Under the pieces are notes generated by a model. It was given only the letters and a program-made list of their open reading frames with translations, did not search any database and was not told the DNA's origin. Below, piece after piece: positions 14,773 to 21,210 of a stretch of DNA of 64,000 nucleotides (positions are counted from its first letter, which is position 1; every line of letters begins with the position of its first letter). Source of the stretch: JAHCIE01 sp034431435 (GTDB lineage: Bacteria > Chloroflexota > Anaerolineae > Epilineales > JAHCIE01); contig DAOUDG010000100.1 in NCBI GenBank assembly GCA_034431435.1, forward strand, positions 61,310 through 125,309. Reading direction: 5' to 3'. The position numbers and the translations under genes were made by a program.

Positions 14773-17700
14773 CTACATCGCCGCGAAGTAGATAGCCTCC
14801 GGGTGGTGGACCACCATCGCCGCTGTGGACTGCTCCGGCACGATCTGGTAGGCGCTGGTCAGGCTAACGCCCAGTTCCGCCTCGGCGGGCAGCAGGGCAA
14901 ACACCTTCTCATGGTCAGCCAGGTCGGGCATGGCCGGATAGCCCCACGAGTAGCGCAGGCCGCGCTTGTCGGCCAGGCCCAACTCCTGGCGAATGTGGCG
15001 GTGGGTATACTCCGCCATCGCCTCGGCCATCTCCACCGAGAAACCGTGCAGGTAGTAGCCCTCAGTATAGTCGCCGCCCTGCATCAGGCTGTCCGAAAGA
15101 TTGTCGGCCTCATCGCCCACCGTCACTACCTGGAAGGCCACCACGTCGAACCTACCAGACTCGACCGGCGCAAAGTAGTCGGCCAGATTCAGCGTGCCGC
15201 GATTCTTCTGGCGTGGGAATGTGAAGCGGGCCAGCTCGCGGGGAGCGACGGCCGGCGACGGACCACCGACCACCGCCGACGTGACCACCGCCGACGGACC
15301 ATCGACCACTGCTTGATTGACAGTGTAGTCCCCCCCTCCGGTCGTCGGTCGTCGGTCGTCGGTCGTCACCCCGTCGGTCGCTGGTCGGTAGTCGCGCCCA
15401 GGCCGCACTACCCGCGTCGCCTCGCCCGCGCGCACCACCTGGCCGCCATCGCTGCTGCGGCCGCGCGTGGGGAAAGGCACGGTCGCCGGGTCGTAGACGA
15501 TAAGGCTATCGCCATCGCTCTGGGCCGGGAAGTAGCCGTAGATGGCGCGCGGCTTCAGCCAGCCCTCGCGCCGCGCCCGCGCCTGCAACTCCGCCAGACG
15601 CGGCTTAAACTCCGTCTCCACCAGCCGCTCGAACGCCGCCCCCTGCGCGCCCCGCGCCCCCCAGGCCAGGCGGAACAACTCTCGCGTGTCAAGGCAGGTG
15701 AACACGTCGTCCAGGGGCACGTTCTCCAGCACCCGCCAGCCCCAGAACGGCGGCGACGGGATGTCGGGCGCCGCGCCGACCTTCTTGAACTCGATACCGG
15801 CCGCCGGGGCAGCCCGCTCCTCGGCCGTCTGATTCAGGAACGTATCCCGGCGCGCCTCGTCTACCGTTCGCTCGTACAGGGCGGCGCGGCGCGGCGGGTC
15901 GATTACCTGCTCTACCGCGTCCAGCCCCTCGAAGGCGTCGCGGCAGTAGTAGACGCCGCCCGCGTAGGGCGTGCCCGCGTCGTCGATGAACAAGGCGCGG
16001 CGGCCGAAGCGGCGATTGATGGCCGCCCCGCCGATGAGCACCGGGATGTCCAGGCCACGGCGACTCAGTTCCTGCACCGTCAGCGGCATCTGCTTGGACG
16101 TACTGACCAGCAGCGCGGACAGGCCGATGGCATCAGCCTCCACGGCGATGGCCTTGTCGACGATGGTATTGATGGGGACCTGCTTACCCAGGTCATAGAC
16201 GGTATAGCCGTTGTTGCTGAGGATGGTGTTGACCAGGTTCTTGCCGATGTCGTGCACGTCGCCGAAGACCGTCGCCAGCACCACCTTGCCCTTGCTCGTC
16301 CCCTCCACCCGGTCCAGGTACGTCTCAAGGCGGCTCACCGCGCGCTTCATCACCTCCGCGCTTTGCAACACGAAAGGCAGAATCAGCTCCCCCGCGCCGA
16401 ACTTGTCGCCGACCTCCTTCATGGCGGGTAGCAGGACCAGGTTCAGCACCTGCACCGCGCCCTCACTGGTAGCCGCGTCACCGCCAGAAGCGTTGATGAT
16501 GGCCTGGTCCACCAACGCCTCGATCCCCTCGCGCTTGCGGTGGACGATCTGCCAGTGCAGCTGCTCCTCGACGGTCATGCCCGCCGTGGGGTCTTCGCGC
16601 TCCTGGCCGCTGTCAGCCGTCGCCTCGCGTCCCTCCCAGTAGGCGATGTAGCGCGGCAAGGCGTCCTCGGAGCGGTTGAAGATGAGGTCGTCGGCCAACT
16701 GCCGCTGCTCCGGGTCGATCTCGGCGTACGGCGTGATATGGGACGGGTTGACGATCGCCATGTCCAGCCCCGCCTCGACGCAGTGGTACAGGAAGACCGA
16801 GTTCAGCACTGCGCGCGCCGCCTGCTTGAGGCCGAAGGAGACGTTGGACACGCCGACACTGGTCAGCACACCCGGCAACTCCTGCTTGATGCGACGGATG
16901 CCCTCGATGGTCCAGTGGCCGTCGTCGCGTAACTCGGCCTGGCCGGTCGTCACCGGGAAGACCTGCGGGTCGATGATGAGATCGTGGGCGGGCAGCCCGT
17001 ACTCGTTGACCACAATATCGTACAGCCGCCGCGCCACCTCCAGCTTTCGCTCGATCTCGTGGGCCATGCCGACCTCGTCAATGGTCAGGGCAATGACCGC
17101 TGCCCCGTGGGCCTTGACGAGGGGCAGGTAGCTATCCACCCGCTCGCGTCCCCGCTCCAGATTGATGGAGTTGATGATGGCGCGACCGGGGCAGCGTTCC
17201 AGCGCCGCCTGCACCACCTCGGTTTCCGTGGTATCGATGACCAGCGGCGTCTCGACCGCCGTGCTCAGCAGGTGGACCAGGGTCGCCATCTGCTGTGCCT
17301 CGTCGGCGCGCTCGGTCAGCGCGGTCTGCACGTCCAGGGTGTGCGCGCCGCCCTCGACCTGCTCGCGGGCGATGCTGACGATCTCCTCGTAGTTGTCCTC
17401 CAGCAATAGCCGCTTCATCTTCCGGCTGCCCTGGGCATTGACGCGCTCGCCGATGAGCATCGGCGGCGGGTCCTGACACATGGCGGTGGCCGTCATCGCC
17501 GACGAGACATACGGCCAGTCGGGCGCATCGACCCGCCGCAGACGCTGCCACTCCGCCGTGTTCCGTGGTGGCGCGGGGCGCGTGGTTTCCACCGCGTACT
17601 CGAAACGAACGGCGCCCGGCGGTGTCTCGCGCACCGCCGCCACAATCGCGGCCAGGTGGGCGGGCGTCGTGCCGCAGCAGCCGCCCACGACACGCACGCC

Positions 17701-18576
17701 AAACTTGTGCGCGAACTCACCTAATTGCGCGGCCATAGCCTCAGGCGTCTCCGGGTAGACCGCCTCGCCCGTGCCGGTGTTCAGAGGCAGGCCCGCGTTG
17801 GGAATGCACGATACCGGGATGGCCGCGTTCTCGGTCAAATAGCGAATCGGCTCGCGCATGTGCTCGGGGCCGGTCGAGCAGTTGAGACCGATGAGGTCGA
17901 TAGGCAGCGCCTGAAGCGTCGTCAGTGCGGCCGCAATGTCCGTGCCCAGCAACATGCGCCCCGCCGTGTCCAGCGTCACCTGGCATTGCAGCGGCACGCG
18001 CCGGCCAACCTCAGCAAAGGCTTCCTGGATGCCAAAGATGGCCGCCTTCACTTCGAGAATATCCTGGGATGTCTCAATGAGCAGCACGTCCACACCGCCC
18101 AGCAGCAGCCCCACCGTCTGCTCGCGGAATACGTCCACCAGTTCAGGGAAGGTGACGTTGCTCAGCGTCGGGTCGGTGGACGACGGCAGCAGGCCGCTCG
18201 GCCCAATCGACCCCGCTACAAAGCGCGGGAGGTCGGGGCTGTCATACGCCTGGGCAATGCCCTTCGCCAGTTGGGCCGCCGTCTGGTTGATCTCGACCAC
18301 CCGGTCTTGCAGTCCATACTCGGCCAGGGTGATTCGGTTGGAGCGGAAGGTGTCCGTCTCCAGCACGTTGCAGCCCACCTCCATAAAGGAGCGGTGGACG
18401 CGCGCCACGGCGTCGGGCTGGCTGATGACCAGATAGTCGTTGCAGCCCCACGTCGCGTCGCCACCAAAGTCGGCCGCCGTCAGGTTCAGCAACTGCAACG
18501 ACGTGCCCATCGCCCCGTCGAAGATCAGCACGCCCTTCTGCAACTCTGCCAGATATCGCGAGCTTAGTTTCGCCAT
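14773..18576 (-). CDS. metH: Cobalamin-dependent methionine synthase
   Basis: Transfers methyl from 5-methyltetrahydrofolate to homocysteine via cobalamin; 1267 residues. Domains in order: homocysteine-binding barrel (GVLIFDGAMGTSLQ; zinc Cys pair in GGCCGTTPAHL near 300), pterin-binding barrel (LIGERVNAQGSRKMKRL, then SVGVSNVSFGL), the B12 cap, the B12-binding domain with DVHDIGKNL near 771 (His is the lower axial ligand) and the SxL...GG pattern, and the reactivation domain ending SWGYPAMPDL and HHPEAIYFAAM. The ATG at 18576 is preceded by a GGGGGA ribosome binding site. The open frame runs upstream through the riboswitch but has no start signal there. About 75 residues near 1035-1110 are an insertion made of dispersed-repeat DNA. 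Regulated by a SAM-I riboswitch. Confidence 0.97.
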   Translation of the reverse strand: MAKLSSRYLAELQKGVLIFDGAMGTSLQLLNLTAADFGGDATWGCNDYLVISQPDAVARVHRSFMEVGCNVLETDTFRSNRITLAEYGLQDRVVEINQTAAQLAKGIAQAYDSPDLPRFVAGSIGPSGLLPSSTDPTLSNVTFPELVDVFREQTVGLLLGGVDVLLIETSQDILEVKAAIFGIQEAFAEVGRRVPLQCQVTLDTAGRMLLGTDIAAALTTLQALPIDLIGLNCSTGPEHMREPIRYLTENAAIPVSCIPNAGLPLNTGTGEAVYPETPEAMAAQLGEFAHKFGVRVVGGCCGTTPAHLAAIVAAVRETPPGAVRFEYAVETTRPAPPRNTAEWQRLRRVDAPDWPYVSSAMTATAMCQDPPPMLIGERVNAQGSRKMKRLLLEDNYEEIVSIAREQVEGGAHTLDVQTALTERADEAQQMATLVHLLSTAVETPLVIDTTETEVVQAALERCPGRAIINSINLERGRERVDSYLPLVKAHGAAVIALTIDEVGMAHEIERKLEVARRLYDIVVNEYGLPAHDLIIDPQVFPVTTGQAELRDDGHWTIEGIRRIKQELPGVLTSVGVSNVSFGLKQAARAVLNSVFLYHCVEAGLDMAIVNPSHITPYAEIDPEQRQLADDLIFNRSEDALPRYIAYWEGREATADSGQEREDPTAGMTVEEQLHWQIVHRKREGIEALVDQAIINASGGDAATSEGAVQVLNLVLLPAMKEVGDKFGAGELILPFVLQSAEVMKRAVSRLETYLDRVEGTSKGKVVLATVFGDVHDIGKNLVNTILSNNGYTVYDLGKQVPINTIVDKAIAVEADAIGLSALLVSTSKQMPLTVQELSRRGLDIPVLIGGAAINRRFGRRALFIDDAGTPYAGGVYYCRDAFEGLDAVEQVIDPPRRAALYERTVDEARRDTFLNQTAEERAAPAAGIEFKKVGAAPDIPSPPFWGWRVLENVPLDDVFTCLDTRELFRLAWGARGAQGAAFERLVETEFKPRLAELQARARREGWLKPRAIYGYFPAQSDGDSLIVYDPATVPFPTRGRSSDGGQVVRAGEATRVVRPGRDYRPATDGVTTDDRRPTTGGGDYTVNQAVVDGPSAVVTSAVVGGPSPAVAPRELARFTFPRQKNRGTLNLADYFAPVESGRFDVVAFQVVTVGDEADNLSDSLMQGGDYTEGYYLHGFSVEMAEAMAEYTHRHIRQELGLADKRGLRYSWGYPAMPDLADHEKVFALLPAEAELGVSLTSAYQIVPEQSTAAMVVHHPEAIYFAAM
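15254..15396. repeat. GGTCGTCGG-family repeat array inserted in frame in metH
   Basis: Two oppositely oriented arrays of GGTCGTCGGT/ACCACCGACC units flank a ~35-nt centre, giving an imperfect inverted repeat about 140 nt long. In the protein it gives a Val/Gly/Pro-rich stretch (such as VVDGPSAVVTSAVVGGPSP) between two conserved blocks of the MetH reactivation domain. The same DNA family occurs intergenically in this window. Confidence 0.75.
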
Positions 18577-18594
18577 GCCATTCCCCCTACTCTT

Positions 18595-18621
18595 CCTGGA
18601 GTGCGGCGGCCATACTGCCGC
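18595..18621. repeat. Dispersed hairpin repeat, second copy
   Basis: The minus strand GCGGCAG-tatgg-CCGCCGC followed by ACTCCAGG matches the copy at 680-708. Adjacent bases (GCGGGAGCCTTGCTCC on the minus strand, about 18625-18642) form a further related hairpin. It lies in the metH leader between terminator and start codon. Confidence 0.55.
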
Positions 18622-18663
18622 GCAGGAGCAAGGCTCCCGCACCCCACAGCCCTGGCGCGAAAC

Positions 18664-18690
18664 GCGCCTCTTCTGCGATAGAAGAGGCGC
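18664..18690 (-). terminator. Intrinsic terminator of the metH SAM riboswitch
   Basis: On the minus strand GCGCCTCTTCT pairs perfectly with AGAAGAGGCGC around ATCGC, followed by GTTTCG. It lies 19 nt after the 3' strand of the riboswitch P1 helix, the usual position of the OFF-state terminator. The T-tract is weak. Confidence 0.75.
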
Positions 18691-18708
18691 GACCATGCCG
18701 ACATGACC

Positions 18709-18834
18709 GCTCTCATCTTCCAGATGTCTCTGCCGGATTTGGCACCCGCCGACGACCAGGAGGCGCGCACCACCTCCCGACCGGGGTTGCCGAGGCTTCA
18801 TAGGGCCGGTCCCTCCGCCTCTCTGGATAAGAGC
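18709..18834 (-). promoter_or_regulatory. SAM-I (S-box) riboswitch controlling metH
   Basis: The minus strand holds the S-box core in order: CTCTTATCCAGAGAGGCGGA, then GGGACCGGCCCTATGAAGCC, CGGCAACC, a variable arm, GGTGCCAAATCC and CAGAGACATCTGGAAGATGAGAG-type closure. The 9-bp P1 helix (GCTCTTATC with GATGAGAGC) is complete. SAM binding should favour the terminator at 18664-18690 and switch off metH. The consensus match makes this secure without a covariance search. Confidence 0.95.
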
Positions 18835-18854
18835 CGCTATCCAATTGTTCAGCA

Positions 18855-18883
18855 ACTTTAGCACACACGAGCGCCGTCGTCAA
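18855..18883 (-). promoter_or_regulatory. Promoter of the metH transcript
   Basis: Minus strand TTGACG (18878-18883), a 17-nt spacer, TAAAGT (18855-18860). Transcription would start near 18848, just before the riboswitch P1 helix. Confidence 0.7.
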
Positions 18884-18914
18884 GCCCAACTTGACCGGCG
18901 CGCGTGAAATCCAG

Positions 18915-18943
18915 TTGACAGTGGCAGACCGTCGTGATATAGT
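18915..18943 (+). promoter_or_regulatory. Strong sigma-70 promoter of the SRPBCC gene
   Basis: TTGACA (18915-18920), exactly 17 nt, then TATAGT (18938-18943) with a TG one base upstream of the -10. It is divergent from the metH promoter; the two -35 elements are 31 nt apart. Confidence 0.75.
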
Positions 18944-19007
18944 CGCGGCACGCGCGCGAACAACTGTACCCGCCCTTCTATCATCCACATCACACAGACG
19001 AGGCGTC

Positions 19008-19589
19008 GTGGCAACCAACAATTATCATTTTGTCACCCACTGGCGAATGCGGAGTACCTGCGAGGAGATCACCGAGATCCTACACGACGCCTCAGGCCTG
19101 ACCCGTTGGTGGCCGTCGGTCTATCTGGATGTGCGGGTGCTGGACACGGGGGACGAGCGCGGCATCGGCCGCGTGGTGGGCCTGTACACCAAGGGCTGGC
19201 TGCCCTATACCCTCCACTGGCGGCTGCGCATCACCGACGACCGCTATCCTCACGGTTTCGGCTTTGACGCCGAGGGCGACTTCGTGGGGCATGGCGACTG
19301 GACCTTCGCGCAGGCTGGCGAGTGGACCAACATTACCTACGATTGGCGCATCCTCGCCGAGAAGCCCCTGCTACGTTACTTCTCTCCGCTTCTTAAGCCC
19401 ATCTTCGCGCGCAACCACCAGTGGGCCATGCGCCAGGGCGAGAGAAGCCTGGCCCTGGAATTGCAGCGCCGCCACGCCAGAACCCCCACCGAGCGCGCGG
19501 CCGTGCCCGCGCCCCCACCGACGACGTTTGCCTGGCTGCTGCCCAAATCCCGCGCCGGCAGCAGCCAGACTGCGCGTAGCCGTCTCTAG
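19008..19589 (+). CDS. SRPBCC (START/polyketide cyclase-like) family protein
   Basis: 193 residues from a GTG with GAGG four bases upstream; there is no good start further up. The sequence follows the helix-grip fold: NNYHFVTHWRMRSTCEEITE, then LTRWWPSVYLDVRVLD, GIGRVVGLYTKGWLPYTLHW, DAEGDFVGHGDWTF, ITYDWRILAEKPLLR and a long C-terminal helix containing NHQWAMRQGERSLALEL. This matches bacterial SRPBCC proteins that bind hydrophobic ligands; no catalytic residues can be assigned. The last ~25 residues are a Pro/Ala/Ser-rich tail. It stands alone behind a strong promoter and convergent to the HtrA-like gene. Confidence 0.85.
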   Translation: MATNNYHFVTHWRMRSTCEEITEILHDASGLTRWWPSVYLDVRVLDTGDERGIGRVVGLYTKGWLPYTLHWRLRITDDRYPHGFGFDAEGDFVGHGDWTFAQAGEWTNITYDWRILAEKPLLRYFSPLLKPIFARNHQWAMRQGERSLALELQRRHARTPTERAAVPAPPPTTFAWLLPKSRAGSSQTARSRL

Positions 19590-19600
19590 CCAGGGACCGC

Positions 19601-21016
19601 CTAGGGGCGAACGGGCAGGCCCGGTGTCTGCTGCGTGCGCGGCCGCTCTTCGAGGGTCAACTTGACCTTCTGCTCCTGGCCGTCGCGCAGGATGGTCAAC
19701 TCGATGGTCTGCCCGGCCCGCGCCTTGGTGGTGACGTAGCGCAACACATCGTCAAAATGCTTCACCGGTACACCGTCCACCGCGATGATAACGTCGCCGC
19801 CCACCGGCACCGTGCCATCCGGCGTGCGATTCTGGCTCGTGGAGCCGTGCACCCCGGCCTTGTCGGCCGGTCCCCCCGATACAATCGAGTCGATGTAAGC
19901 GCCCGCCACCTGCTTGATCTTGTTGGCATCAGCGATGGGCTGGGTAATCGTCACCCCCGACACGCCCAGCCACGGCCAGGCATGCCGCCCCTTGGCGATC
20001 AGGTCGGGCACGATCAGCTTGACAATGTTCACAGGGATGGCGAACCCGACGCCGGAGTTCGCGCGCGTGTCGGAGCGAATCTGCGCGTTGACGCCGATGA
20101 CTCGACCGGCGGCGTCCATGAGAGGGCCGCCAGAGTTACCCGGATTGATCGGCGCGTCCGTCTGGATCGCATCCGGAATCTGGAACAGCGTCAGGCCTGG
20201 GATGGAGCGGCCGATCGCGCTGACGATGCCCAACGACATACTGGTACCGACGGCGAAGGGGTTGCCCATCGCGATCGCCAGTTGGCCCACCCTCACCTGG
20301 TCGGAATCTCCCAACTCCAGGGGAACAAGCTTATCCGCAGGCACGTCGATCTTCAGCACCGCCAGGTCGGCATCCGGGTCAGCGCCGACGATGGTGGCGG
20401 ACACGACCGTATCATCCCACAGCGTGACCTTGATGGTCTTGCCGTCGGCGACGACGTGGCTATTAGTCACAATATGGCCCTGCTTGTCGAGGACGAAGCC
20501 CGAGCCAGAGCCAGTCGGCTGGATGGGCAACTGCGCCCCTCCCGCATCCATCGTCACATCGATATTCACGACGCCGGGACGCGTGCGGTTATACAGAGCC
20601 GCAAGAGCCTGCTCCTGCGCTGTCATCGCCAACGGCGCGACCGTGGGGAAAGGTGTCGGCGACGGGCCGAGGGTCGGCGTCGCGCCGGGCGTCGCCGACG
20701 GTAGGCCTTGCAGGCCAGAGCTTCCTGGCGACACCAGCGTCACCTGGGGCATCGGCAGCTGCGGTTGACCGCCTTGCGATGGCGAGCGGGTAGGCTGGCC
20801 CTGGGGTCGCGCATTAGGCGTCGGAGTCGCCGCCGCCGCCGGCGATTGAGCCTGGCTGGCCGGCCGTTGCGCCGTAGGCTGGGCAGCGACAGGGGGGTTC
20901 CCCTCGCGCACGACAGCCAGCACGCGCGGAATGGCAAACATAGCCACCGCCACATTACACATCAGCAATAGCAGGATCACGAGAATCCCAGTGATAATGG
21001 CTCCCTGTCGACTCAT
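19601..21016 (-). CDS. Membrane-anchored HtrA/DegP-like serine protease with PDZ domain
   Basis: 471 residues. An N-terminal signal anchor (GILVILLLLMCNVAVAMFAI, about 10-29) is followed by a ~95-residue Pro/Gln/Ser-rich linker. The trypsin-like S1C domain then shows the full triad: His187 in VTNSHVV, Asp217 in DADLAVLK and Ser295 in NPGNSGGPL. One PDZ domain (about 365-450) carries GAYIDSIVSGGPADKAGV and GDVIIAVDGVPV. It probably acts outside the cytoplasmic membrane in envelope quality control. AGGAG lies 8 nt before the ATG. A 140-nt leader with a GATGAGAG palindrome separates it from its promoter, hinting at regulated expression. Confidence 0.94.
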   Translation of the reverse strand: MSRQGAIITGILVILLLLMCNVAVAMFAIPRVLAVVREGNPPVAAQPTAQRPASQAQSPAAAATPTPNARPQGQPTRSPSQGGQPQLPMPQVTLVSPGSSGLQGLPSATPGATPTLGPSPTPFPTVAPLAMTAQEQALAALYNRTRPGVVNIDVTMDAGGAQLPIQPTGSGSGFVLDKQGHIVTNSHVVADGKTIKVTLWDDTVVSATIVGADPDADLAVLKIDVPADKLVPLELGDSDQVRVGQLAIAMGNPFAVGTSMSLGIVSAIGRSIPGLTLFQIPDAIQTDAPINPGNSGGPLMDAAGRVIGVNAQIRSDTRANSGVGFAIPVNIVKLIVPDLIAKGRHAWPWLGVSGVTITQPIADANKIKQVAGAYIDSIVSGGPADKAGVHGSTSQNRTPDGTVPVGGDVIIAVDGVPVKHFDDVLRYVTTKARAGQTIELTILRDGQEQKVKLTLEERPRTQQTPGLPVRP

Positions 21017-21103
21017 CTCTTGAACTCCTGTGAGGTCTGGTTTCCCCTGTATAACGGTGAGACAGTTCGGCTCGATACGTTACTCTACACGCCCAGGCGG
21101 GAC

Positions 21104-21121
21104 GATGAGAGAACTCTCATC
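21104..21121. promoter_or_regulatory. Perfect 8-bp dyad in the htrA-like leader, candidate operator
   Basis: GATGAGAG-AA-CTCTCATC lies about 35 nt downstream of the predicted transcription start of the protease gene and about 85 nt before its ATG. It could be a repressor site or a short mRNA hairpin. It does not match the CIRCE element. Confidence 0.4.
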
Positions 21122-21163
21122 ATGGCACGCCGGCGACCCGGCCCGGGTCGTCGGCGTCCCTAC

Positions 21164-21192
21164 AGTATAGGCCACTCCGCTATCGTGGTCAA
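21164..21192 (-). promoter_or_regulatory. Promoter of the htrA-like gene
   Basis: Minus strand TTGACC (21187-21192), a 17-nt spacer, TATACT (21164-21169). Confidence 0.68.
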
Positions 21193-21210
21193 TCCTCAAC
21201 CGCCCATCCG

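Noticed and set aside
18577..18864. N-terminal extension of MetH by about 96 residues
   Set aside because: The frame is open but it reads through the SAM-I aptamer and its terminator, has no start signal upstream, and the sequence is unlike MetH; the ATG at 18576 has a ribosome binding site and the usual N-terminus.
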